A stretch of 64,000 nucleotides of DNA from Gracilaria vermiculophylla (GCA_019155205.2 JAHNZQ020000049.1:516234-580233); one strand, 5' to 3'. Positions 12,481 through 22,179 are shown, counted from the stretch's first letter. Translations and numbers: made by a program. Notes: generated by a model from the sequence alone, not told the origin.

Positions 12481-12910
12481 TGGTTTAGCTCCCTGGCTGC
12501 GTTCCGAGCGGTGCTTTGTAGCCTTTAGTGAGCCCAACGTTTCTGACGGCATCGAGCTGAATTGTTCCATAGGTCGATAATATTGAGTCTCAGAACGTCT
12601 CTCTCTGTTCCAGTACTTACAAGTTTCTTCCAAGTGATAGTCTGATCCTTCTAATAAGCGGGATTGATGTCTGCCGCTCCATTCTAGTGTCTATCTGACC
12701 AGCGACCTCATATGAGGTCAAATGACCTCATATGAGATCAATTCTAATTACTTTGTAGTTAGGTGAAAACATTAAAACTTTTCCCAATTTTTTTTGTTCT
12801 GATATCCTTATCACGTTGTCGACGCCGGCAGGGCTGAACTGTGTCCACAACAACAAAGGGTGAATTGTGACTGTTACATCAATCAGAGTCGTCAACAACA
12901 TTCGTAAACT

Positions 12911-13203
12911 ATGGCATCGTCCACAGATCCTCGCAGAACTGCTGGAGCAACTGTCAACAGCCGCGCTCGCCTGGTTACCAGTGACGCGGAATGTAAACGC
13001 TACTATGGATCTTTGTGGAAGTCCACAACGGTCAGCGGAATAGTTCAAAACGTTGATGTTCGCAGGATCAACAATCGAAATCTGACATTCTTGACGGTAA
13101 ACTTCAGTTTACCCAATCGTGAGAAAGAAGTTACTCTACCTTTATCAAGTGTCAAACTCGGTACTGGTGTTGACGAGACCCCGAACGCTGCAGAAGAACA
13201 AAA
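12911..13203 (+). CDS. Transposase N-terminus of TIR copy 1, cut by gap
   Basis: An uninterrupted 97-codon frame starts with ATG at 12911 and runs into the N gap. It contains AECKRYYGSLWKS (about residue 27) and NREKEVTLP (about 69). The same segment recurs in copy 2 (NREKDVTLP, 48.7 kb), and the first half recurs in copy 3 (24.75 kb, minus). The conserved start context ATGG(A/C)(A/C)TCGTCC across copies supports this start. Downstream in copy 2 a RKPEIGHEMKA-like motif suggests a piggyBac-type DDE transposase, but the family is tentative. This N-terminal domain alone matches nothing I can name with confidence. Confidence 0.55.
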
Positions 13204-13303
13204 NNNNNNNNNNNNNNNNNNNNNNNNNNNNNNNNNNNNNNNNNNNNNNNNNNNNNNNNNNNNNNNNNNNNNNNNNNNNNNNNNNNNNNNNNNNNNNNNN
13301 NNN
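13204..13303. other. Assembly gap, exactly 100 N
   Basis: A run of exactly 100 N, the conventional size for a gap of unknown length. It lies inside TIR copy 1. Any protein frame drawn across it is meaningless. Confidence 0.99.
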
Positions 13304-13424
13304 ACTGCCCCTTTAACAGATGTCACCTTATTCTGTCTGCTGTTCAAGTGGGTGTTGAAAACGTTCTGAGAGTTTAAATATTTTTAGAATTAGTCGAGCT
13401 CCCGAAGGAGTTTTTGAGTTTTTA

Positions 13425-13498
13425 GAAACTGAGCGAGGTTCGAACTCAGGATTAGTTGCTCGCATGTAGTCTGATGACCACTGAGCTGCTGTGATAGC
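13425..13498 (-). ncRNA. tRNA-like sequence (pseudo-tRNA or SINE head)
   Basis: On the minus strand an A-box-like CAGCTCAGTGGT is followed about 35 bases later by a B-box-like GAGTTCGAACCTC, a spacing and order typical of RNA polymerase III internal promoters. The D-arm and anticodon arm do not fold cleanly and no poly-T terminator follows, so it is probably a tRNA-derived relic rather than a working tRNA. It lies inside TIR copy 1, right of the gap. Confidence 0.35.
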
Positions 13499-14112
13499 TC
13501 AGGACGTGTTCTACAACTATTTTTTGTTCACAGGCAATCCCGGATAACAGGTTTTTATATTTAAAAGTTCCAAAATATTGGCCTACGGGTCAAATTCCAA
13601 TTTTTTATTTTTAATTTTGCGTGATGGTGCGCTGACCTCATATGAGGTCAATTTGACCTCATATGAGGTCAGCGCACCGGTCAGATAGACACTAGGGTCG
13701 TCGTTATCGTTGGTTTTTTGAAATTAAACTGTAACTACTACGCCAGAAGCGGAGAGCGCCTAGTCGATAATGGTCCGTTTCGCAAGTTGTAACACGTGGG
13801 CACCGAAGTTTGTGAGAGTCAGATGTAACGATAATTTTGGGATGTTATAGCCGATTTTATTGGCTTTCAGGGTGAAGTGAAAGTAGAAGAGGCTAAAGTC
13901 GTGTTGAAGCGACAAAAATACGGGTCCGTCACAGATAACTTTGACAACAATATGTTGTACGCGTTGGAGCACCATATTGTGGGCAGGACGTACCGTTTTA
14001 GATGTTCTACCTGAAGGTCTCGGTTATTCACTACCACTTGCGGGTTTGTGATAAAGATATTGGGCCATAATGACAATACGGTTGCTTTTCTGGAGAGCAA
14101 TCGTACCGGTAC

Positions 14113-14135
14113 GGGGAGGGGAGGGGAGGAGGGGG
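14113..14135 (+). other. G-quadruplex-capable G-run
   Basis: Four or more runs of 3-5 G separated by single A or short GA spacers within 23 bases. The pattern satisfies the usual G4 rule. It lies in decayed Gypsy-B and its role, if any, is unknown. Confidence 0.6.
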
Positions 14136-14808
14136 TTATGTCGCCTTGATGTGGCAGTCAATGAACGATGTATTCACGTTACGGTCTGTTTCTAGTCGAG
14201 AATCGACGATACATTTCCTGCGAACGATTAAATTCCCCGCAGCTATCTGAATGGGAATGAATGCCATGGACGGTTGATATCTACCAAAGATTTTGGCAGA
14301 TGCCTATTCTGAAGCTAATGAAAAGTTCCCATTGTTAACAGCTTCCTGGCGACCAGATCAGGTCCGGTGCCCGGGTATGGGACGGCTATAAGCCGTTTTC
14401 TTTTTGCAGCAAAGACCCCCAGGGTTGCAGAAACTATATATTTTATCATGGTGCCTGAATCAAATCGGATCCACTTGGTCAGTATCTAGTGCTTCGCTAA
14501 AAACCATTTGGGTACCATGCTTTCTACGTTCCTAGATGTCTGTGATGCCGCTACTCGTAATTCGGTTAGAGGCGTCCACATGGTCGATGATTGTTCGTTT
14601 TTCTACTGTGGGTTGTCCTGGAGCTTGGGCGTTCCAGAAATTCGGAGTGGGGACCAGTTGGTTTGCCGTAGCTGATGCTGCAGTGTTACCTATTGATTGG
14701 TTTCTGTCCCAAATTGTTGCTTCCGGCGTCCCATCGATATCTTATTCACCTTCTGCTAGTTTTGGTGTAGACCCTGTACGACAGTTGCACATCGTAATGG
14801 AGTCACAG

Positions 14809-15489
14809 TCAGACACCCAGGAGCCAAATGGTATTGTGATCAATGCAACCAACACAAGTGAATACCTCTCGATGGATCTCCAAGCACGGATGACTCCAGG
14901 ATAGCTCGTACGGCTTGCGACTGCATGGATTGGGGCATTGCCGTTCGGTACGAAGCCTGTTGGCTTTCTGGTGTATTTGTCCTATAAGAAATGGGGAGCC
15001 CCACCCGGTTAGAACCATGCGTTACGAGCATTGCCGTGGCCAACATTGAAGTAGAGAGCACAGTAGGCGACCTGTGGGATAAATTGGAAACAGCCTTGGG
15101 GGCATGTGCATCTATCCAATGGACTGCTTCCGGTGCAGCTCCAAAACTGGCTGATACTCCCCTTTCTATGTGAGTGGAGTAATCGATTCCTGGAGCCCTG
15201 ATGGCTACTAGTTTCCCCGTTCACCTATCTTCTGTTGGTATCTCAGTGGCTCATCCAGCTCCACGGGTGTCATCCATCCTTCCGTTACATCGGACGAGTG
15301 TGTTATAAAAAATTGGCGATGGCTCGGCAAATATTTATAGACCTGCGCCTTCATTGCCTTATCGAAATTAACGATATACAAGGAGTTCGACAACGAGATG
15401 GTAAAGGCGTTCCTACACCGGAAGGGGGCGGCAAACAGTGTGCTTACGAACTCTTGTTCAGTCTGGCCCTCCCGTTGGCGGCAATTCAA
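14809..15489 (-). pseudogene. gag: Gypsy-B gag, capsid part and remnant zinc knuckle
   Basis: The frame 15489-15208 has REGQTEQEFVSTLFAA near its start, matching the Gypsy-A gag segment near 1130-1170 (RPGQTE, stop, EYARSLYAT), so this is the same capsid region. The frame 15018-14809 ends with CVGCIDHNTIWLLG, which aligns with the Gypsy-A zinc knuckle but has lost correct spacing and the last Cys. Stops separate the two pieces. Confidence 0.55.
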
Positions 15490-15492
15490 GAA

Positions 15493-16680
15493 CTATGCAT
15501 AGGTTTCTTGAATGTCCCCATTAGTAGCGTAAGTATGCAAGAGAGAGGTTCCCACTGGGCAATAGATGCAAATCATCTCTGCTGCATCCTCGTAAACGAC
15601 CATGGGCTTCACGTCTATCATACTGTAGAGCAATGAATCAGCTGGTCTCATGATGTAAAATCGAGCCAAACACATGGATGCGAATTCTAAGAAAACGTTT
15701 TGGTAAAATTCAATCTTAAAAAGTTGGAAGAAATCATTTACTGTGATACGCTCAGCACCATTAAAGGGAACATGCCTCGTTTGCAAACTAAGGTGAATAT
15801 ACTGCTTATTTGTTTTCGGCGAAACTTCTACGGTATACGAAGGGACGCAATTGTTCTACCTGTAGGTGCAGTAATCGACTATCTTTATGAAAAGATCCTT
15901 CAACAGGCAGAACCTCCAGATTCTCATCATCAGACTCAGAATCGGATGATGTGCGCCGCTTGGGTTTATCACTACGGCGACGTCTGCCGTTACGGTGGGA
16001 TTCTTTCAGCTCTCTCCGTCGGTGGTCTCCCTTTTAGTCAGAAGAGAGGCTAGATTTGGATTCGAAACTTGCAGTTTCCGAGCCCGATCCTGCAGCTCGA
16101 TTTCTACTTCACTGGATTTTTATTCGCTTTTTCCTCTAGTTTCCGTTGTTACTCTGCCTCTGAGTTGAACAATCCGCAACGGCTAGGAGAACCCCCTATG
16201 ACTCCCTTGGCGGTTCGACCAGCTGGCTTTAGGAGGTGATACATTACTCGGACCGTTTCTTCCCGAGCGTCTGTCTTTTTTCGTACTGGATCTGGTTGTT
16301 GCACACCACCAGAGGGTACTAGAAGATGGTCTGGTCAGCCAACCGAGTAAATCTGTCGTCTACCATTTGGGCCTTGAGGTGATCCCTCGGGTACTGCACA
16401 GGTAGTTCACGATTACCTTCGAGGCGGCGTCACTACTGGTGCTCCTGAAAAACGTCGATAGCCATTTCGTCGATATAGCCCGAGGCGTCCTGTTACAAGA
16501 ACTTTTGCACCACTGCGGGAATCATTTCATTCAATTCATTCAAGGCGCATCAACGTATACGGCGGTGATCGCGGGGATGTTTAAGCATGACAATAATATT
16601 CGGACACCCTCAACGTCATCTTTTGTTACCATTTGATATATAGCATCTACATTATAGCCAGGGCCAGCATTGTTTTCCAT
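15493..16680 (-). pseudogene. gag: Gypsy-B gag, N-terminal part
   Basis: Reading leftward from an ATG at about 16680, a helical N-terminal segment of about 45 codons is followed by stops. At 16.1-15.9 kb comes an Arg/Lys-rich tract then a Ser/Asp/Glu-rich tract, the same order as in Gypsy-A gag residues 55-140. The 98-codon frame 15786-15493 would be the following capsid part. Position and composition support gag; no named domain is visible. The region 14140-14800 between gag and protease holds no frame I could place. Confidence 0.45.
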
Positions 16681-16766
16681 TGTCGGTTTAGGTACGTCCT
16701 CTTTGTCGTGCTGTGGACCACTACGGAATAAACTATGCTTTGTTTCATAAGCGAATGCTTCTCGTT

Positions 16767-17063
16767 ATGAATATGACGATTGGTCATATTTTGAATTTGA
16801 TGACCAGTCATATTTATATTCATATGGAATCTATGATGCAATCATATATTTATGGTTGTGCATTCGATAGATCTGTTTATGTTAATGCAAATGCACCCAC
16901 TTGATTGTTTATGTTTTGCTACTTATACTGAACCTTTGTGTATGTTCGCATCGAATAAAATGAACACGGGACAACCCTATCTCGTAATTGTGTGTACACT
17001 GTTCTGCACCTTGTTTGTGGTATCGACCTGCTCGATTTCAGATCGTACCCTAAATATCCCTAG
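16767..17063 (+). repeat. Copia-A 5' LTR
   Basis: It matches 21878-22174 over its full 297 bp and carries near-palindromic ATGACGACTGGTCAT-type motifs in its first 50 bases that could be regulatory. The ends were set by the TCGTT duplication and by the start of the primer-binding site. It does not have canonical TG...CA ends with this placement. Confidence 0.85.
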
Positions 17064-17078
17064 TTATGGGCCCAGCAC
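17063..17078 (+). promoter_or_regulatory. Primer-binding site matching initiator-Met tRNA anticodon half
   Basis: GTTATGGGCCCAGCAC is the exact complement of GTGCTGGGCCCATAAC, the D-stem-side/anticodon part of eukaryotic initiator-Met tRNA as I know it. Drosophila copia and Ty5 prime from an internal tRNA half in this way. The site begins right at the LTR end, where a PBS must be. The match is to remembered tRNA sequence, not to a tRNA in this window. Confidence 0.75.
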
Positions 17079-17084
17079 CGTTAA

Positions 17085-17584
17085 CTTATCTGGCGTCAAG
17101 ACCAAAGTTCTCTTGGGATGCAAAATCACCTCCTTGGACAGATGGCAAAGGGGTCAAGAAGAATACCGAGATGCAGTTCGTTTATGGCAGATGTTTCATA
17201 ATGCCTTACCTGAATCTAACAGAAATAAGATTCTAGCTGCTCTGCAAGCTATTTGCCTTAAGTCTCAACTGTATGGACGTGCCAAGGATCTTTGCTTTGG
17301 TATATCTGACCACCAGTTAACAGATAATAGAGCAGTGGCCATGCTAGTTGGCAGTGTCTTTGAACGTGATGCCTTGACTGTCGTCAGTGAAGCATATCGC
17401 GCCTTCAACGCTCTATAGAATACTCGACGTGGTATTAGTGAAAGTATGAAAAACTTTGAGTCCCGATTCTCTGCACAAATCGCAAAGTTCAACTCAATAT
17501 CCACAACGACTAAGCTTCCAGAATGTATTACGGCTTTTATGCTATTGTCAAACTCGGAAATCGACCACTCTCAGAGAGTATCAG
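17085..17584 (+). pseudogene. gag: Copia-A gag, first part
   Basis: A helical, Leu/Arg-rich frame follows the PBS and continues to the LTR insertion at 17585. It has one in-frame TAG (17416-17418) and otherwise stays open. No clear ATG directly follows the PBS in this phase; the start is uncertain. Beyond the inserted LTR and one copy of its ATCAG duplication, the same phase continues from 18125, so gag was one frame before the insertion. Gag forms the virus-like particle. Confidence 0.6.
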
Positions 17585-18124
17585 TGTAGTATAGTGACCG
17601 TAAGGTAATTCTAGTATTTGGCGCCAAGGGTGGTGTGTACGGTTCGCATGGAGAACAGCCATGTGGACGACCTAGAGGTAATCTTAATTGCTAGATCAAT
17701 TTTAGAATTTACTGTAGAGTGCCGGGGGCCCACCTCAGGTGCACCTCCCCCTGGCCACGTGGCCCGTCCGGCCGCGTCGGCCCGGGGGCCTCGCATAGTG
17801 GATATACTCACTGTGCGAACCATCCCCGTCACCAGAGTAAAGGGAAGCACCTCTTGGACAACTCTAACCCCGTTTTGGTTTCTACAGTCGACCATTACGG
17901 CCCGTCCATTACCTTGCAGTTCTACTAGCGCCCGTGCGTTGCATTCTATCACTACCAATATAGGTGCATTCCGCGCGCCCGCTATCTCGCACCCCCAGTT
18001 GTTGTGCTACCGCGTACCTCTCAGGTTTCCTTTTCCCACCTTCTAGGTTGAGCCCACCGCGCGCTCCCTAGCCACGCGTCCACACGAACACCCTTTGGTT
18101 TTTAGCCGCTTTGGTTATACCACA
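17585..18124. mobile_element. Solo gypsy LTR inserted in Copia-A gag
   Basis: The insert starts TGTAGTATA and ends TATACCACA, which are inverted repeats with one mismatch, and is flanked by the 5-bp duplication ATCAG (17580-17584 and 18125-18129). These are the marks of an LTR left after recombination between two LTRs. Most of it matches the repeat at 9095-9626. A hairpin at about 17793-17822 keeps most pairing seen in that copy. Removing it together with one ATCAG would leave gag in phase. Confidence 0.85.
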
Positions 18125-19118
18125 ATCAGTACTAGCAGCATCTTCACCATTTAATGAAAATTTTAACGCTCAGTCCACAAATGACCAATTTCAAAGCGAT
18201 ATCACGTATCAATCTGTGTCTTCTGTTGTTAAGCAGTGCGATACGTCCTCGCCTGCGTCAGGGGATTTGAATGCTCTTAGCGCCAGTTCTGCTAAAACAA
18301 CTACTCGTGGAAGAGTGCGTCGCGATAGAAGCAACGTCACAATGAGGTTTCCTTGTGACAAATGTGGCACGTATAGTCACTGGAAAAGGAACCAGAACCC
18401 TGAGCTTTCCTTCTCACAACATGTCAAGTGGTTTGACTCGCCACAGACCGCCAATGCACGAAACATTGGTGTTAAAACATCGTCTAGTTCAGACAGAGTG
18501 TCTAACAGAGACGATAGAATTCAGAAGAAGACTGTGTCTTTCAATATGGCTACAGTTTCCGGATTTTCAGCATCTTTACCCGTATCGGGTCAACGCGGAC
18601 CACTTGTTGATGATGGAGCACCGTATACAGCGATAGAACAAGTTGAACTCAACCTCCTCTCTGAACATGCTGCAATTCGTATTGATTGTAAGCTGGAAGA
18701 AACGCCTAAAGCCCTTGAAGGTCACACGCACTGGCAATATGGTACAGGAGAGCATGGCAGTGCAGCTCGTCGCATCTTAGGATCAACTACTCTAACAGCA
18801 ACGTCAGACAGTGGCATTTCTATTAAGATAACCCATCTCGTTCTGGAACGTTCATCGCAGTTGGTAATTGGACGCAATGAAACAAGAAAAGTCAACATAG
18901 AACATCTGATTCGAAACGCTGTAGCCTTTGTCGTGGATGGAAACTTTGACTGCATCTCTCTGGTTGATCACGAATTCTTAAGCTACATACCGCATGATCG
19001 CTTCATCACGAATGGAAACAGCGCTCCTACACTTTCATGTCTTAGTGCCGTGACAACACATGATATGCCGTGGGGCGAGGTCAAGAAGGTCATTGGCAAG
19101 GTTCACAAGCATGTTTGA
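18125..19118 (+). pseudogene. gag-pol: Copia-A gag C-terminus and protease
   Basis: The open frame covers a nucleocapsid-like CDKCGTYSHWKRNQ (about 18355), a zinc knuckle whose last Cys is replaced by Gln, then a protease region. GPLVDDGAPYTAI (about 18600) fits the protease active-site loop, with DDG in place of the usual DSG/DTG, and LVIGRN about 90 residues later fits the flap-end motif. A basic segment leads into the pre-integrase region, where a TGA at 19116-19118 ends the frame just before the zinc-binding part of integrase. Unusual active-site residues mean protease activity is doubtful. Confidence 0.7.
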
Positions 19119-19166
19119 GGTCATGCGACCGTTACAGATTACAAGCTCCTTCTAGAAAGAAACAAC

Positions 19167-20981
19167 TTGTGGAACGAGACAATAGCGTCTTGTATTGCCA
19201 AGTCGATCGAAGAATGTACTGCATGCCGATGCCCATCTCCTCCTATGCCTAAGAGAAAGGTATCTATCAGTACCTTGTCTAAGAATTTCAATCAGATCGT
19301 TTGCGCTGATCATTTGTATCTGGACGAAGTAATTATGGTACATTACATGGAAATCGTATCCAGGTATTCTGCCGCATATATAGTCCCTTCTACTAAGCTG
19401 ACGGATACCGTACTCTGTTTTAAGGCTGATTGGGTTGGACAAGTCTGGTACCCGGACTTCATTCAAGCTGACCAGGCGTTTCAAGTCGGAGAGTTTAGAG
19501 CCTATGCTGATAAACTAGGTATTCAGATCCGTCCAGTACCATCTGGTCGACATTCGAAAAACCCCATAGAGTCAAAGCACAATATTATTCGAAGTGTTTA
19601 TCTGCGAATGAAATATGCGGCTGGCCTCGACCTTGATCCTAAGCTTGCCGCGCAGAAGGCAGTATCTATTTCGAATGATTTGTATGGCAACGATATCATG
19701 TCAGCATTTGAACTCGCAAAAGGATTCACCAATCATGTTGCATCTAAACCCCAGAAATGCATTTTACCCAAAGATGTTCGTGATTCGCGTGATAAGATGC
19801 GGGCTCGTCGTAAGCTGGCACTTATTCTTCGCTCGAAAGGAGCTCAAGAACTACCCATCTCTGTGGGTGATTTGGTCGAGGTTTTTCAAAAGAAAGAGCA
19901 CGAGAAGCGGGGCAAATGGTCAGATGCTAAACCAATTCTTTCAATCAACCTTGATGCGAGATCAATCTGTGTTCCTGGAAAAGCTGGAAGACAGAAGACT
20001 GTTGCTATAGAAGATATCAGACCAGCAATATCACGAAACAACTTTGCACAATTATTTCAAGAAGGAATTGACACGATGGACGAGCTATTTGATGAGAAGA
20101 GTGCTGACGTAGTGCACCTAGATGCAACCTACGATGGAGACTCACCTAGAATGACTGAAGAACATTTCGATGATGATTTCTCAACTGACACCTCTAAGTC
20201 AGAACCCGGAATTCGTGACAGAATCTCTGTTTTCTGGCCGCTCGGTGACCAATTCTACGAAGGTACTGTGCACTTTTCCAGTTGTGATGGTCGTTTTGAG
20301 ATTAACTACGACGATGGTGACGCCGAAAACCTAGAACTGACAAAGGAACACTGGAAGTTTACAAATGTACTTCCTGCTAATGCCAGTAAGGTTTCAAAAA
20401 ATATTGAAGCAGCCAGTATTGAGCCCTCAATTCTGTCCTCTATGGTGAAGCACTTTGATAACAAGACATTTCTTATTCACCAAACACAAGGGTTTGATCG
20501 ATTTCTCCTTGTCAATGCCTACAAGGCGGAAGAGGAAACCTTTCTGAAGACTGTGAGACCCGTCCCTAAGAATAAGATTCTACCAGCATCTAACATTATA
20601 AACAGTCATGCACTGTACAAGGTGAAACAGAATGATGATGGGTCTCTGAAGCTTCAAGCTCGCATAATACCGCACGTTAACGAAGATGACATGAAAGATT
20701 TGCTGAGCAAAGACTGCACTACCTGTCCCCCTACAGGTCTCATAATCTTGGAGTCTATTGCATCTCTATTTGGATGGACATTGTACAAGGCTGATGTGAA
20801 AGCAGCTTTTCTACAGACAGGATCAGCTCAGCGTGATGTATGTGTCAGGCCTCCAAGAGAGAGCAAGATGAAAGGATCTCATTTATGGGTCCTATTGACC
20901 GCTACCTACGGCCTGGTTAGTGCCAATGCCAAATGGCAGAATCAGTCAGACCAACTTATGAATGATATTGGACTTACATAG
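19167..20981 (+). CDS. pol: Copia-A integrase, Agenet/Tudor-like segment and RT start
   Basis: This is the longest intact frame in the window (604 codons). A CTAC-C zinc-binding remnant lies at residues 9-22. The integrase core has Asp48 (VCADHL), Asp102 (IQADQAF) and Glu135 (NPIESKH), giving a plausible DDE triad with slightly short D-to-E spacing. Residues about 350-398 read ISVFWPLGDQFYEG, then a FEINYDDGD core and a closing EHWKF, the pattern of Agenet/Tudor or PWWP-like chromatin readers. RT begins near residue 479 (ALYKVK) and includes YKADVKAAFLQ and an RPP segment. The ATG used is internal; the natural reading probably comes from upstream past the TGA at 19116. It ends at a TAG inside RT. 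Confidence 0.8.
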   Translation: MWNETIASCIAKSIEECTACRCPSPPMPKRKVSISTLSKNFNQIVCADHLYLDEVIMVHYMEIVSRYSAAYIVPSTKLTDTVLCFKADWVGQVWYPDFIQADQAFQVGEFRAYADKLGIQIRPVPSGRHSKNPIESKHNIIRSVYLRMKYAAGLDLDPKLAAQKAVSISNDLYGNDIMSAFELAKGFTNHVASKPQKCILPKDVRDSRDKMRARRKLALILRSKGAQELPISVGDLVEVFQKKEHEKRGKWSDAKPILSINLDARSICVPGKAGRQKTVAIEDIRPAISRNNFAQLFQEGIDTMDELFDEKSADVVHLDATYDGDSPRMTEEHFDDDFSTDTSKSEPGIRDRISVFWPLGDQFYEGTVHFSSCDGRFEINYDDGDAENLELTKEHWKFTNVLPANASKVSKNIEAASIEPSILSSMVKHFDNKTFLIHQTQGFDRFLLVNAYKAEEETFLKTVRPVPKNKILPASNIINSHALYKVKQNDDGSLKLQARIIPHVNEDDMKDLLSKDCTTCPPTGLIILESIASLFGWTLYKADVKAAFLQTGSAQRDVCVRPPRESKMKGSHLWVLLTATYGLVSANAKWQNQSDQLMNDIGLT

Positions 20982-21865
20982 TCCATTCATGTTCCGCAGC
21001 TCTTCTTTCAGAAAGAGCATTGACGGTTGGTCCTAATCGTCGCAAAATTTGTGGACGACTTGAAGGCAGCTGCTTAAAGAAATCGTGCGAAGAGCTTTTT
21101 GGAGAAGTTTGATAAGAAGTTTAAGTTTGGTAATGTGAGCCATGGCCCTGGAAAACTTCGCTATTTCGGTATCAATAATACCCAGAACAACGATTGCACA
21201 GTCGAAACCGGAAAGCGCCAGATATCAAAGTGTCTCACTTGGTTGAACAGATTAATATCCTGAGAAAGTTGAAGAAGCCTGGCACAGCTATTTCGTATCC
21301 ACGACCAACCGACAGCCATGAACGAGTATTATCCGTCCTTGTTTTTGCCGATGCATCACGAACGGATGACGTCGGTCAATTAGGAGTTTTAACTGGATTG
21401 GTGCTTGGTGATATAGAGAGGAATGCAATTTATCACTCTATTTCTTGGATATCGCAAAAAGCCGAAAGGCCGGTGAAGATTATAACTGCAGCAGATATCC
21501 TAGCTGCTGGCGAAGGTATTGATGAGGGAAAAGTTATCTCTAGTGCTTACTCTGAGCTACTGGATATGGACATTCGCGTGAGACTTTGTGTCGATTCAAA
21601 AGATCTGTTTACATCATTGTCTACTCAGAAAAACTCGATTGACAGATCAATCAGAGGTGATGGTGGATGTATCAGATACGAATTCCAGACCGGTGCTGTC
21701 GAGAGAATATCTTGGATACCTGGAAACACGAATCTTGCAGATCCTCCAACTAAGAAAGACAGTGCTCTCACGGATGCTCTTCGGTTGACTCTCTACTCAG
21801 GTAAGCTCTGCATGAACTTTGATGCTGTCTCAGGAACCAAAAGCTCAAAGAAGAACCTTGGCTGA
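20982..21865 (+). pseudogene. pol: Copia-A RT C-terminal half and RNase H
   Basis: Past the TAG the RT continues: VPQLFFQ, then the active-site KFVDDLKAAA (about 21043-21072), where the usual YVDD is FVDD with both Asp present. A TAA follows, then GPGKLRYFGI. The frame 21194-21865 holds the RNase H: VFADASR (first catalytic Asp), AADILAAGEGIDEG, RLCVDSKDLF (second Asp) and the copia-type ending WIPGNTNLADPPTKKDS. The final TGA at 21863-21865 lies next to the purine tract and is a credible natural stop. Confidence 0.8.
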
Positions 21866-21877
21866 AAAGGGAGGAGT

Positions 21878-22174
21878 ATGAATATGACGACTGGTCATCT
21901 TTTGAATATGACGACCAGTCATATTTGTATTCATGTGGAATGTATGATGCAACCATATATTTATGGTTGTGCCTTCGATACATCTGTATATGTTAACGCA
22001 AATGCACTCACTTGATTGTTTATGTTTTGCTACATATACTGAACCTTTGTGTATGTTCGCATCGAATAAAATGAACAAGGGACAACGCTATCTCGTAATT
22101 TTGTGTACACTGTTCTACACCTTGTTTGTGTTATCGACCTGCTTGATTTCAGATCGCACCCTAACTATCACTAT
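21878..22174 (+). repeat. Copia-A 3' LTR
   Basis: Full-length match to the 5' LTR. It is preceded by the purine run GAAAAGGGAGGAG (21864-21876), which fits a polypurine tract, and followed by the TCGTT duplication. Confidence 0.85.
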
Positions 22175-22179
22175 TCGTT

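Larger units (their letters stand above)
12684..13695 (+). mobile_element. TIR DNA transposon copy 1 (piggyBac-like family)
   Basis: Both ends carry CTAG followed by the 13-bp inverted repeat TGTCTATCTGACC (12688-12700 and its complement at 13679-13691). Just inside lie tandem palindromes TGACCTCATATGAGGTCA: two perfect copies at 13633-13650 and 13654-13671, and two near-perfect ones at 12703-12720 and 12723-12740. CTAG may be a 4-bp target duplication or part of the TIR. The element sits inside Gypsy-B. A 100-N gap replaces most of the transposase, so the true length is unknown. Related copies are at 48269 and on the minus strand near 24.9 kb. Confidence 0.75.
9678..16680 (-). mobile_element. 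Gypsy-B: decayed Ty3/gypsy retrotransposon
   Basis: On the minus strand, from right to left: gag N-terminus (16680-15500), gag with remnant zinc knuckle (15489-14809), RT (about 12480-11923), RNase H (about 11657-11469) and integrase (about 10800-10417). The order is that of Ty3/gypsy. TIR transposon copy 1 splits the element at 12684-13695. Its right end is cut by the Copia-A insertion at 16767, and no 5' LTR was found. Catalytic residues are lost (YIDN in RT, no second Asp in integrase), and stops are frequent, so this is an older copy than Copia-A. Confidence 0.75.
16767..22174 (+). mobile_element. Copia-A: near-complete Ty1/copia retrotransposon
   Basis: Two 297-bp LTRs (16767-17063 and 21878-22174) flank gag, protease, integrase, RT and RNase H in the copia order (integrase before RT). 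The 5-bp target duplication TCGTT is present on both sides (16762-16766 and 22175-22179). A primer-binding site follows the 5' LTR and a purine tract (21864-21876) precedes the 3' LTR. A 540-bp solo gypsy LTR interrupts gag. The LTRs differ at several percent of positions, so insertion is not recent, but the 604-codon integrase-RT frame survives. Confidence 0.9.

Noticed and set aside
13119..13369. Reading frames across the first N gap
   Set aside because: The phase on either side of 100 N is arbitrary; only the part up to 13203 is real sequence.
14536..15018. Plus-strand frames over Gypsy-B gag
   Set aside because: Gag and pol motifs of this element are on the minus strand; the plus frames show no domain.
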